Made by a program: the position numbers and the translations under genes. From assembly GCF_003696215.1 (NCBI RefSeq), contig NZ_RFFG01000022.1, forward strand, positions 41,700-105,699: a stretch of 64,000 nt of DNA, written 5' to 3'. This document shows positions 25,771-34,242 of the stretch, piece by piece; within the stretch, counting starts at the first letter, position 1; each line of letters begins with the position of its first letter. The notes under the pieces are model-generated. The model had not been told where the DNA came from. It searched no databases and saw nothing but the letters and a program-made list of their open reading frames with translations. This DNA comes from Actinomadura harenae. Its GTDB lineage: Bacteria > Actinomycetota > Actinomycetes > Streptosporangiales > Streptosporangiaceae.

Positions 25771-25932
25771 ATGATGCCGTTCTTTCTGGATGCCATGATG
25801 AGCAGCCGGCCCTACTACCTCGGCGCCGGCCACTGGGGCGTGATCGTGATCGGCCTGATCGTCGTGGTGGCGATACTCGTCGTCCTGCGGATCGCAATGG
25901 TCCGGCGCCACCACCGAGGCGGCCACCGGTAG
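25771..25932 (+). CDS. Tiny single-TM membrane protein
   Basis: A 53-codon frame with a good ribosome site (CAGGGGGA) directly before ATGATG. One long hydrophobic helix (WGVIVIGLIVVVAILVVLRIAMV) is followed by a positive tail RRHHRGGHR, so the C-terminus should be cytoplasmic. No known family is recognised; similar small proteins occur as membrane-stress or transporter-regulatory peptides. Start may be 25771 or 25774. Confidence 0.6.
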   Translation: MMPFFLDAMMSSRPYYLGAGHWGVIVIGLIVVVAILVVLRIAMVRRHHRGGHR

Positions 25933-25983
25933 GCCCTCCGTCCGAGAACGGCAGATCAGCACGCCGGCGCGGTGGGTCTCCGG

Positions 25984-26079
25984 TCAGCCGCCGGTCCACT
26001 CCGGAGCGCCGATGGTGTAGATGACGCTGGCCAGCGTGGCGACGGTGAGCAGCGCGCCGTACAGGCGGGACTTCGACAC
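25984..26079 (-). CDS. Possible 31-residue hydrophobic peptide
   Basis: Minus-strand frame MSKSRLYGALLTVATLASVIYTIGAPEWTGG starting at GTG 26079 (written here in two parts: MSKSRLYGALLTVATLA, SVIYTIGAPEWTGG), with GGGAG 6 nt upstream. A basic N-terminus and one hydrophobic helix suggest a membrane peptide. Convergent with the 53-aa gene at 25771. Too short for firm support. Confidence 0.4.
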   Translation of the reverse strand: MSKSRLYGALLTVATLASVIYTIGAPEWTGG

Positions 26080-26277
26080 GAGGTTCTCCCGGTTCGGGCT
26101 GGTCAACGGCCCTGAGGGCCGGATGCCTGCTGGCTCAGAGTCTTGCCGTCACGCGTGTTGTCCGGAAGGGGTGGCCGCTGGCACCAACCGTCGTGGCACC
26201 TTGCTGCCAGGGCCGGCGACCCGCAGTGAGGTCTGGCGCCGAGTCCCCGCGGTTGACCTCCGTGCGAAACGTCCGTC

Positions 26278-26796
26278 ATGGTCTGGAGCGTGGGCACGTT
26301 CGAGTGGTGGGATGACGTCTTCCAGCGGCTGCCGCGTGACGTCCTTGACGACTACCTCAGGATCCTTCGTGTCGTCCACCGCCACTTCGAGGGCCGGATC
26401 ATCAGGGCGCCAGGGGTGAAGGGGAGCGACTGGATCTCCATCGACGACGCGGGGCGGCTGAGTCGCGGGCCCGCCGACGCGTCCCACTTCACTCCCAACC
26501 CGTATGCGGGAGAGCGGGGTCAGACACCCCTGGCCGTGGGGCATCTCCGCGACTTGATGGCCGCCTATCCGGACTGTCGCTGTGGTGCTCTGGTGAGGGG
26601 TGACGTCCTCGTCATCTTCAGGTTGCCCGGTAGTCGCCGGATCGTCGACACCGCGGTCGATGTCCATCTGGCCCACCGGCCGCCAGCCGGTGTCGAGCAC
26701 GGGTTCTTCAGGTTCCCGTTCGAGACGGAGGGACGTCTTGTGCGGCGGATGAGGATGGATCCGGACACGGTGGAGTTCGTCGAGCGGGAGCGGTGA
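26278..26796 (+). CDS. Unknown protein, first gene of an overlapping pair
   Basis: A 172-residue soluble protein, not recognised. It is rich in Trp/Asp/Arg (FEWWDDVFQRLPRDVLDDYLRIL), with no signal peptide, TM helix or clear catalytic motif. The central part (GALVRGDVLVIFRLPGSRRIVDTAVDVHL) reads as beta strands. Its stop overlaps the GTG start of the next gene (GTGA), implying coupled translation and a functional pair. Codon bias is normal for the window. Confidence 0.6.
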   Translation: MVWSVGTFEWWDDVFQRLPRDVLDDYLRILRVVHRHFEGRIIRAPGVKGSDWISIDDAGRLSRGPADASHFTPNPYAGERGQTPLAVGHLRDLMAAYPDCRCGALVRGDVLVIFRLPGSRRIVDTAVDVHLAHRPPAGVEHGFFRFPFETEGRLVRRMRMDPDTVEFVERER

Positions 26797-27767
26797 GCGT
26801 GATGTCTCCGTTCGGTGATCTCGCTGACGGCGGCCTGCACCGGCGGATCAGGACGCCGGAGGAATGGGAGCCGCCGGGCCTCGGCTATCAGCGGGCGCGG
26901 GACGATTTCCTCGCCGCCCTCGCCACGACTCCGTTCGCCGACGACCTGATCATGTGCGGCGGTGTCCTGCACGGCGTGTGGCTCGGCGAGACCGTTTTTC
27001 CCGCCGACGACTTCTACTTCGTGTCCCATGACCTGATCGGCATGGGCTCGATGAAGTACCTGAAGGGACTCCTTCAGGCGGTCGCCGACGGAGAACCGCG
27101 CGGCGAATCAGGGACGCGATTCCAGGCGTCCGGTGCCTCGGCGCGGCAGACCAACCGTTCCGACCGGGAGGACGAGCTGGAGTTCGTCTTCGAGCACGGG
27201 TACCCGCAGTACCTGCTCCGCCTGCCGTACCTGGACGCGGACGGCCGCTCCGGACGGCTCATGGTCGAGGTCTGGCACGAGTACCCCGGGCCGCCCTCGG
27301 ACATCGAGGCCTTCCCCCGGCCCACCGGCGGCGATCCGATCCTGCTCCGCACCGAAACACCGGACGCCAACCTGGAATGCATGCTCCGGTACCTGCTGGC
27401 TCCCGCCGAGCAGCATTTCGGTCGCCGGGGGACGGAAGTCCTGCGGCGAAACCGCGCTGTCGCCCTCTACTCCGCGGTGCTCCTGGCCGAGACTCTTCAG
27501 CCACACCACGAATCCGGGACGTCGCCGTCCGGGTACGTCCGCCACGGGCTGCAAGCCCCCACGGTGTTCTGGTGGTACACCGCCGAGCATCATGAACACC
27601 TCGGCTCCCTTCGCTTCGAATGGCCCGCTGACCTGCCCGGAACGCCCGGGGAATTCGTTCGCCGCCTTCAGGGTGCCCTTGCTCCGCTGCTCGATGTCCC
27701 CGCGCGGTTCGAACCGCCCGGACAGAGACGTCACCATCACAAGAACGGCAGCCGACGACGGCGGTGA
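26793..27767 (+). CDS. Unknown protein, weakly nucleotidyltransferase (AbiEii)-like
   Basis: A 324-aa soluble protein translated from GTG 26793 inside the previous gene's stop. LIMCGGVLHGVWLGETVFPADDFYFV resembles the GG-x10-DxD entry of AbiEii/AbiGii-type nucleotidyltransferases, and LMVEVWHEYPGPPSDIEAFP could follow as the substrate loop, but the match is by eye and weak. The C-terminus ends in a very basic tail (GQRRHHHKNGSRRRR) suggestive of nucleic-acid contact. With its partner it might be a toxin-antitoxin or defence pair; this is a guess. Confidence 0.55.
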   Translation: MSVMSPFGDLADGGLHRRIRTPEEWEPPGLGYQRARDDFLAALATTPFADDLIMCGGVLHGVWLGETVFPADDFYFVSHDLIGMGSMKYLKGLLQAVADGEPRGESGTRFQASGASARQTNRSDREDELEFVFEHGYPQYLLRLPYLDADGRSGRLMVEVWHEYPGPPSDIEAFPRPTGGDPILLRTETPDANLECMLRYLLAPAEQHFGRRGTEVLRRNRAVALYSAVLLAETLQPHHESGTSPSGYVRHGLQAPTVFWWYTAEHHEHLGSLRFEWPADLPGTPGEFVRRLQGALAPLLDVPARFEPPGQRRHHHKNGSRRRR

Positions 27768-28189
27768 CCAACGCCAGCGGCCTGTTTTGTGCGATCCGCT
27801 GGACGCCCCCGAGGGTGAATTCGTGGGGCTGTATGGAAAGCGGATCTCCGCTTGCCGGGCCATTCTCTTCCCCTTCTCCGTGAGGGCGAATCGATGCGGC
27901 TGATGCGAGCCTGAGCGTCCCGGTCGAAGGCCTTGATAGGCGCTGTCCGTGCGCGGGGCCGTCCGTGGCGTTGTCCCAGAAGGTGATCTTGTTGTCTTCG
28001 GGGGTGCGCCGGGTGCTGGGGCAACGCCTTCCGGAGAGGCGACAGTAAGCGCTTCGTTGCCATATAGACAACAACACAGCCGGATGGCTGAAGAAGTGCA
28101 GGGAAAACCGTGGCGAGGTGTTGTGCATATGACATCACTGTTGTAGCTTCACCGATCACCGCAGCTCACCGACCCACGGGGACCTATCG
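27768..28189. promoter_or_regulatory. Leader/promoter region of the catabolic operon
   Basis: About 420 bp without a gene, upstream of the 13.6-kb operon. It contains an AT-richer stretch with GTTG-CCATATAGA-CAAC (28056-28072), a short dyad of the sort IclR proteins use, and a second AT-rich block at 28122-28146 (GTGCATATGACATC) nearest the first gene. Which is operator and which -10 cannot be decided. Confidence 0.35.
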
Positions 28190-30076
28190 ATGGAACTTGA
28201 CCTCACCGAAGAACGCACCGAACGTGCCCGCCGCATTGCCGAGGCGGGCGGCGTGGCGCAGGCCCTCGACAGCGGGGCGCTCCCGGTGCGGGTGAGCCTG
28301 ACCCTGTCCGAGGCGCTGGTGCTCGGCCTGCTCCGGCAGCACGTCCGCAAGTTCGTGGTCGTCTTCGGTCACGGGTCCACCGAGCTGGCCGAGGTGCTGC
28401 GCGTCTACGAGGACGCCGGGCTGGTCCGGACCTACGCGGTGCGGCATGAGACCGAGGCCTCGCACGCCGCCGCGGCGCTGCGGTGGGTCACGGGCGAGAA
28501 GGCGGCGGTGGTCACCTCGATCGGGCCCGGCGCGTTGCAGGCGATGGCCGGGTCGCTGGTCGCCAGCAGCGACGGCCTGGGTGTCTGGCACCTCTACGGG
28601 GACGAGACCACCGAGGACGAGGGCCCCAACATGCAGCAGATCCCGAGGCCGGAACAGGGCCTGTTCCTGCGCCTCACCTCCGCCATGGGCCCGGCCTACT
28701 CGCTGCACACCCCGCGCGCCCTGCCCACCGCGCTGCGCCGCGGCCTGAACACCGTCGACCACCCCTACCGGCCGGGCCCCTTCTACCTGCTGCTTCCGCT
28801 GAACACGCAGCCGCAGGTCATCGAGGACTTCAACCTTCGCGAACTGCCGACCGGGGTTCCGCCGCGCCTGAGCGCCGCCGCGGCCGACTACCGGGCGACC
28901 GCGCGCCGGCTCCTGGACGCCGAGAGGGTCGTGGTGAAGGTCGGCGGCGGCGCCCGGGGCTCCCGCCGGGAGCTGGAGGAGCTCGCCGACCTGGTCGACG
29001 CCGTCTTCGTCATGTCGCCCGTCAGCCTCGGTGTCGTACCGGCGAGCCATCCGCGCCAGATGATGGTGGGCGGCAGCAAAGGTTCGCTGAGCGGCAACTT
29101 CGCCATGGAGAACGCCGACCTGCTGCTCGCCGTCGGGACGCGCTCGGTCTGCCAGGCCGACTCGTCCCGTACCGGGTACCCGCGCGTCCGGCACGTGGTG
29201 AACATCAACGCCGACCTCGACTCCGCGACGCACTACAACGAGACGACGGCGCTGGTCGGGGACGCCCAGGAGACGCTGGGCGCGCTCGTCGAGGCCGTCC
29301 GGGCCGAGCTGGCCGGGGCGGGCGGGGGAGCCGAGGCGTCCGCCTGGTTGTCGGAGTGCCAGGACGCCCGGCGCGCGTGGGAGCGGATCAAGCAGGACCG
29401 GCTCGACCGGCCGACGCTCCACGACCCGGTGTGGGAGCGCGAGGTGCTGACGCAGCCCGCCGCGATCCAGACCATCACCGAGTGGGCGGAGAGCACCGAG
29501 GCGGTGACCTTCTTCGACGCCGGGGACGTCCAGGCGGTCGGGTTCCAGATGTCGGCCGAGGAGGAGCCGGGCCAGTCGTTCACCGAGGCCGGCGCCAGCT
29601 ACATGGGCTTCGCGACCAGCGCCGTCCTGGCGACCGCGATCGGCGACGAGGACTGGTACGGCGTCGCGGTGACCGGTGACGGCTCGTTCACGATGAACCC
29701 GCAGGTGCTGATCGACGGAGTGGCGCACGGCGCCAAGGGCTGCGTCGTGGTCCTCGACAACCGGCGGATGGCGGCCATCTCGAGCCTGCAGATCGACCAG
29801 TACGGCGTGGACCACGCCACGTCCGACGGTGTCGCGGTCGACTACGTCGCCTGGGCCGGATCGGTGGAGGGCGTCACCGCGCTTCACGGCGGTTACAGCC
29901 GCGAGTCCCTGCGTGAGGCGCTGGAGAAGGCGCGGGCGCGGGACGGGTTGTCGCTGATCCACGTCCCCGTCTACTTCGGGGACGACCCGGCCGGAGGGCT
30001 TCCCTCGTACGGCCGCTGGAACGTCGGCAACTCGGTGGGAGACACCCAGCGGCTTCGACACGAGATTGGACTCTGA
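28190..30076 (+). CDS. ThDP-dependent enzyme, IolD-like (trihydroxycyclohexane-dione hydrolase/acetolactate synthase family)
   Basis: Thiamine-diphosphate enzyme of 628 aa. N-terminal Pyr domain with the activating Glu in YAVRHETEASHAAAALRW; middle domain; C-terminal PP domain with the ThDP/Mg motif VTGDGSFTMN to VVLDNRRM. The layout and the SIGPGALQAMAG segment resemble IolD, which opens the inositol-derived ring dione, but no iolB, iolC, iolE or inositol dehydrogenase set is here. In this operon, with an IlvD/Edd dehydratase and aldehyde dehydrogenase, decarboxylation or C-C cleavage of a 2-keto(-3-deoxy) acid is equally likely. First gene of the operon; its stop is 1 nt from the next ATG. 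Confidence 0.82.
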   Translation: MELDLTEERTERARRIAEAGGVAQALDSGALPVRVSLTLSEALVLGLLRQHVRKFVVVFGHGSTELAEVLRVYEDAGLVRTYAVRHETEASHAAAALRWVTGEKAAVVTSIGPGALQAMAGSLVASSDGLGVWHLYGDETTEDEGPNMQQIPRPEQGLFLRLTSAMGPAYSLHTPRALPTALRRGLNTVDHPYRPGPFYLLLPLNTQPQVIEDFNLRELPTGVPPRLSAAAADYRATARRLLDAERVVVKVGGGARGSRRELEELADLVDAVFVMSPVSLGVVPASHPRQMMVGGSKGSLSGNFAMENADLLLAVGTRSVCQADSSRTGYPRVRHVVNINADLDSATHYNETTALVGDAQETLGALVEAVRAELAGAGGGAEASAWLSECQDARRAWERIKQDRLDRPTLHDPVWEREVLTQPAAIQTITEWAESTEAVTFFDAGDVQAVGFQMSAEEEPGQSFTEAGASYMGFATSAVLATAIGDEDWYGVAVTGDGSFTMNPQVLIDGVAHGAKGCVVVLDNRRMAAISSLQIDQYGVDHATSDGVAVDYVAWAGSVEGVTALHGGYSRESLREALEKARARDGLSLIHVPVYFGDDPAGGLPSYGRWNVGNSVGDTQRLRHEIGL

Positions 30077-30077
30077 G

Positions 30078-31559
30078 ATGCCCGGCACCGACACGCGCAC
30101 CTTGCGGGACGTCCTGCCCCCGCCGCTCCTGTTCGTCGACGGCGCATGGCGGGAGTCCGCGGACGGCCGGACCCGGCCCGTGGAGAACCCGGCGACCGAG
30201 ACCGAACTCACCGCGGTCCCGCTCGCGACCGCCGAGGACCTCGACGACGCCCTCGCCGCCGCGGCGGCCGGGTTCCAGCGGTGGCGGACGACGTCCGCCT
30301 GGGACCGCTCGGACGTGCTCCGCCGCATCGCGCAGGTGATCCGCGACGACGCCGACCGGTTCGCGCTGGTCATGACCCTGGAACAGGGCAAGCCGCTGGC
30401 ACAGGCGCGCGGCGAGGTCCTCGCCTCGGCCGACCAGTTCGACTGGTACGCCGACGAGGCGCGCCGCGTCTACGGCCGCACCGTCGACGGGCACGACACA
30501 TCCACGCGGATCCTCGTCCGGCGCGAGCCGGTCGGTCCGGTGGCGGCGTTCGCGGCGTGGAACTTCCCGTCGCTGCTGACGGCCCGCAAGATCGCCCCGG
30601 CGCTGGCCGCGGGCTGCTCGGTCGTCGTGATGGCGCCGATCGAGGCGCCGCTGAGCACCCTGCTGTTCGCCGAGGTCGCCGAGAAGGCCGGGCTTCCGGC
30701 GGGCGTGCTGAACGTCGTCACGGGCGAGCCGGCGGAGGTGTCCCGGCACCTCATCGCCTCCGAGGTGATCCGCAAGGTGACCCTGACCGGGTCGGTTCCG
30801 GTGGGCGTCCAGCTGTCGACGCTGGCCGCGCAGGGGCTGAAGGTGACGTCGATGGAGCTGGGCGGGCACGCGCCCGTCCTGGTGTTCCCCGACACCGACG
30901 TCCGGCGGGCGGCGGAGGTCTGCGCGCGGGGCAAGTTCCGCAACGGCGGCCAGGTGTGCATCGCCGCCAGCCGGTTCCTGGTCCACGAGTCCGTCGCCGG
31001 CGAGTTCACCGAGGCGTTCGTCGAGGAGACCCGCAAGCTCCGCCTCGGGGACGGGCAGGACCCGTCCACCGACATCGGCCCCCTGACCACCGCCGCCCGC
31101 CGCGACGCGATCGCCGGCCTCGTCGCCGACGCCGTCGCCAAGGGCGCGACGCTCGCGCACGGCGGCGGCGCGCCCGAGGAGTTCCAGGTCGGGTACTACT
31201 TCACGCCGACGGTCCTCACCGGGGTCAGTCCCGACATGCGCGTGATGCGGGAGGAGCCGTTCGGCCCGATCGCGCCCATCGCGACGTTCTCCACGTTCGA
31301 CGAGGCCATCGCCGTCGCCAACGCGACCCCGTACGGGCTCGGCGGGTTCGTCTTCACCGGCGACCTGACCACCGCGTTCCGCGCGTCCGAGGAGCTCGAG
31401 GTCGGGATGGTCGGCGTCAACCACCTCACGATCGCGACGGCGGAGGCGCCGTTCGGCGGCGTCAAGCAGTCCGGCCACGGCCGCGAGGGCGGCACCGAAG
31501 GGATCGACGACTACACCGTGACCAAGTACGTCAGCATGCGCCTCGGGGACCTCGCGTGA
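30078..31559 (+). CDS. NAD(P)-dependent aldehyde dehydrogenase
   Basis: ALDH-superfamily enzyme of 493 aa oxidising an aldehyde to the acid. Visible: cofactor segment PVGPVAAFAAWNFPSLLTARKIAPALAAGC (with proline-asparagine active-site Asn), catalytic Glu in MELGGHAPVLV, catalytic Cys in NGGQVCIAASRF, and EEPFGPIAPI near the end. Best resembles the succinate-semialdehyde/alpha-ketoglutarate-semialdehyde group. ATG 30078 directly follows the previous stop; its own stop overlaps the next GTG. I infer it oxidises the aldehyde produced by the ThDP enzyme. Confidence 0.92.
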   Translation: MPGTDTRTLRDVLPPPLLFVDGAWRESADGRTRPVENPATETELTAVPLATAEDLDDALAAAAAGFQRWRTTSAWDRSDVLRRIAQVIRDDADRFALVMTLEQGKPLAQARGEVLASADQFDWYADEARRVYGRTVDGHDTSTRILVRREPVGPVAAFAAWNFPSLLTARKIAPALAAGCSVVVMAPIEAPLSTLLFAEVAEKAGLPAGVLNVVTGEPAEVSRHLIASEVIRKVTLTGSVPVGVQLSTLAAQGLKVTSMELGGHAPVLVFPDTDVRRAAEVCARGKFRNGGQVCIAASRFLVHESVAGEFTEAFVEETRKLRLGDGQDPSTDIGPLTTAARRDAIAGLVADAVAKGATLAHGGGAPEEFQVGYYFTPTVLTGVSPDMRVMREEPFGPIAPIATFSTFDEAIAVANATPYGLGGFVFTGDLTTAFRASEELEVGMVGVNHLTIATAEAPFGGVKQSGHGREGGTEGIDDYTVTKYVSMRLGDLA

Positions 31560-33316
31560 CCGGCGCGAACGACGCCGAGAAGCGGCAGGTCCTGGGCGTG
31601 GACCGCGGTCTCACCTCCTACGGGGACGAGGGCTTCAGCCGGTTCCTGCGGCGCGCGTTCCTCGCCTCGGCCGGGTACGACGCCGACGACCTGGACCGTC
31701 CGGTGGTCGGCATCGCCGACACCAGCAGCGACTACACCACCTGCCACCGCGAGATGCCGCAGCTGGCCGAGGCCGTGAAGCGCGGCGTCCTGGAGGCGGG
31801 CGGGCTGCCGCTGGTGTTCCCGACGATGTCGCTGCCCGAGATCCTGCTGTCGCCGACCTCGATGCTGTTCCGGAACCTCCTCGCGATGGAGACCGAGGAG
31901 CTGATCAAGGCCCAGCCGATGGACGCCGTGGTGCTGCTCGGCGGCTGCGACAAGACCGTCCCGGCGCAGCTGATGGCGGCCGTGTCCGCGGACGTCCCGG
32001 CGGTCGAGGTGGTCGCCGGTCCGATGCTCACCGGCTCCTGGCGGGGGCAGCGGCTCGGCGCGTGCACCGACTGCCGTGGCATGTGGGCCCGGCACCGGGC
32101 CGGTGAGCTGGACGAGGCCGAGATCGGCGACGTCCGGTCGGCGCTGGCGACCACCGGCGGCACCTGCATGGTGATGGGCACCGCGTCCACGATGGCGTGC
32201 GTCACCGAGGCGCTCGGGCTCAGCCCGGCGGGCACCGCGACCGCCCCGGCCGCCAGCGGCGACCGGCTCCGCGCCGGGACGTCCGCGGGCCGCCTGGCGG
32301 TCGCGGCCGCCCGGGACGACCTGCGGCCGAGCACGCTGCTGAGCAGGGCCAGCCTCACGAACGCGGTCACCGTGCTGATGGCGGTCGGCGGGTCGACGAA
32401 CGCGATCGTCCACCTGCTCGCCATCGCGGGCCGCACCGGCCTGGACCTGACGCTCGACGACTTCGACGCGATCGCCCGGCGCGTCCCGCTGCTGGTGGAC
32501 TGCAAGCCGTCGGGGTCGGGCTACCTGGAGGACCTGCACCGCGCGGGCGGCGTCCCCGTCCTGATGAAGACGCTGGAGCCGCTGCTGGACCTCTCGGCGC
32601 GGACCATCGAGGGCGGCACCCTGGCCGACCGGCTCGCCGGCGTCGAACCGGCGCCGTCCTGGCAGACCACGATCCGTCCCCTGGACGAGCCGCTCGGCCC
32701 GCCGCGCGCCCTCGCGGTCCTGCGCGGGAACCTGGCGCCCGACGGGGCGGTCATCAAGCTGTCCGCCGCGACGCCGGAGCTGACCGTCCACGAGGGTCCC
32801 GCCGTGGTGTTCGAGTCCCCCGAGGACGTGACCCGCCGCATCGACGACCCCGCGCTGGACATCACCCCGGACTCGGTGCTCGTGCTGCGCAACGCCGGAC
32901 CGGTCGCCGCGGGCATGCCCGAGGCCGGATCGTTCCCGGTGCCCAGGCGGCTCGCGCAGCAGGGGATCCGCGACATGGTGCGCGTCTCGGACGCGCGGAT
33001 GAGCGGGACGTCCTACGGCACCGTCGTGCTGCACGTCGCGCCCGAGGCCGCCGTCGGCGGTCCGCTCGCGCTCGTCGAGGACGGCGACGTCATCCGGCTC
33101 GACGCCCCCGCGGGCGAACTGACCCTTCTCGTCCCCGACGACGTGCTCGAACAGCGCCGCGCGCGGTGGACGCCGCCGCCCGCGCCCGACCGGGGATGGC
33201 GGCGGCTGAACGCCGAGCACGTGCTCCAGGCCCCGCAGGGCGCCGACTTTGACACACTCAGGCCCGCCCCGCAGGGCTCCCGCGGGGCGCGTACCGGAAG
33301 TGGAGACGAGGAGTGA
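31556..33316 (+). CDS. IlvD/Edd-family dehydratase, sugar-acid type
   Basis: Fe-S dehydratase of 586 aa converting a 2,3-dihydroxy acid (aldonate) to the 2-keto-3-deoxy acid. Cluster cysteines are visible in LLGGCDKTVPAQL, LGACTDCRGMW and GGTCMVMGTASTMA; GGSTNAIVHLLAIAGR and DARMSGTSYGTVVLHVAPEA complete the family. The GGCDKT/ACTDCRG pattern is that of arabonate/xylonate-type rather than branched-chain dihydroxyacid dehydratases. GTG 31556 overlaps the ALDH stop by 4 nt. Substrate identity cannot be told from sequence. Confidence 0.9.
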   Translation: MTGANDAEKRQVLGVDRGLTSYGDEGFSRFLRRAFLASAGYDADDLDRPVVGIADTSSDYTTCHREMPQLAEAVKRGVLEAGGLPLVFPTMSLPEILLSPTSMLFRNLLAMETEELIKAQPMDAVVLLGGCDKTVPAQLMAAVSADVPAVEVVAGPMLTGSWRGQRLGACTDCRGMWARHRAGELDEAEIGDVRSALATTGGTCMVMGTASTMACVTEALGLSPAGTATAPAASGDRLRAGTSAGRLAVAAARDDLRPSTLLSRASLTNAVTVLMAVGGSTNAIVHLLAIAGRTGLDLTLDDFDAIARRVPLLVDCKPSGSGYLEDLHRAGGVPVLMKTLEPLLDLSARTIEGGTLADRLAGVEPAPSWQTTIRPLDEPLGPPRALAVLRGNLAPDGAVIKLSAATPELTVHEGPAVVFESPEDVTRRIDDPALDITPDSVLVLRNAGPVAAGMPEAGSFPVPRRLAQQGIRDMVRVSDARMSGTSYGTVVLHVAPEAAVGGPLALVEDGDVIRLDAPAGELTLLVPDDVLEQRRARWTPPPAPDRGWRRLNAEHVLQAPQGADFDTLRPAPQGSRGARTGSGDEE

Positions 33317-34242
33317 GCACTGTGAGCGACGAGCGAGCGACGGCCACCGGAACCACCGGAACCACCGGAACCACCGGAACCACCGGAACCACCGGAACCA
33401 CGGGCAGCAGCGGCGCCGCGGGTGAGGGAACGCGGTCGCGGGCGGCCGGGGCGCTCTCGTCGGGACTGGACATCCTGGAGACCCTGGCCGGCAGCGCCTC
33501 GGGCATGGGCGTCACCGCGCTCGCCCGCGCCGTCGGGCAGGACAAGGGCAACGCCCACCGCCTGCTGCGGATGCTCGAGGAGCGCGGCTATGTCGAGCAG
33601 GACCCGAACACCAAGGCCTACAGCGCGTCGGTGCAGCTGGTGTCGCTGGCCGGGCAGCTGCTGCGCGGACTCGACGTGGTCCACACGGCCCGCGCGACCA
33701 TGCGGGAGCTGTCGAGCCGGACGGGGGAGGCGGTGCACCTGGCGCGGCGTACCAAGTCCGGCGGCGTCTACGTCGCGCAGGAGCGCCAGGGCGGCGGCAT
33801 CGTCACCGTCGAGACCGAGATCGGCGGCCAGCCGGTGATCCACGCGACCGCGACCGGCAAGGCGCTGTACTGCCTGGCGTCGAGCGAGGAGCTCGGACGG
33901 GTGGCGCCGGAGCCCCTGCGGAGCTTCACGATCCGGACGATCACGTCCGTCACGGCGCTGACGGCCGATCTGGAGAAGGTCCGCGAGCGCGGCTACGCCG
34001 TCGACGACGAGGAGCTGAACCTCGACGTCCGGTGCGTCGCCGCCCCGATCTTCGACATGTACGGCACCCCGGTGGCCTGTATCGGGCTGTCGGGGCCGGC
34101 GGCCCGCGTCGGCCTCTCACAGGTCGACGAGCTGGGAAGGCAGGTCCGCGCCGCGGCGGTGCGGATCACAGAGGAAATGGGCGGACACGTCCCCGTCACG
34201 TTCGGCGTCCGCCCCACACCACCCATGGAGGTTCACGAGTGA
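33313..34242 (+). CDS. IclR-family regulator with a (Thr-Gly-Thr)6 N-terminal tract
   Basis: Transcription factor of 309 aa: winged helix (GLDILETLAGSASGMGVTALARAV; DKGNAHRLLRMLEERGYV) and the IclR effector domain (GEAVHLARRTKSGGVYVAQE; VIHATATGKALY; RGYAVDDEELNLDVRCVAAPIFD). It lies inside the operon it probably controls, coupled by a GTGA overlap to both neighbours. The first ~40 residues are a low-complexity tail encoded by six copies of a 9-bp repeat (33346-33399); a second GTG at 33322 is possible as start. Effector unknown, likely a pathway intermediate. Confidence 0.9.
   Translation: MSTVSDERATATGTTGTTGTTGTTGTTGTTGSSGAAGEGTRSRAAGALSSGLDILETLAGSASGMGVTALARAVGQDKGNAHRLLRMLEERGYVEQDPNTKAYSASVQLVSLAGQLLRGLDVVHTARATMRELSSRTGEAVHLARRTKSGGVYVAQERQGGGIVTVETEIGGQPVIHATATGKALYCLASSEELGRVAPEPLRSFTIRTITSVTALTADLEKVRERGYAVDDEELNLDVRCVAAPIFDMYGTPVACIGLSGPAARVGLSQVDELGRQVRAAAVRITEEMGGHVPVTFGVRPTPPMEVHE
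33346..33399 (+). repeat. Tandem repeat ACCGGAACC x6 inside the IclR gene
   Basis: Six perfect, in-frame copies of a 9-bp unit coding Thr-Gly-Thr. Copy number changes would add or remove three residues without a frameshift. Confidence 0.95.

Noticed and set aside
28190..30076. Assignment of the first operon gene as true iolD in inositol catabolism
   Set aside because: No other iol genes are nearby, so the specific name was not given; only family similarity is claimed.
30146..31555. Long extension of the dehydratase frame through the aldehyde dehydrogenase gene
   Set aside because: The frame is a shadow of the ALDH gene; dehydratase homology begins at GTG 31556.
33346..33399. Short regular repeats considered as CRISPR
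   Set aside because: Nine-bp units with no spacers, inside a coding frame; no cas genes in the window.
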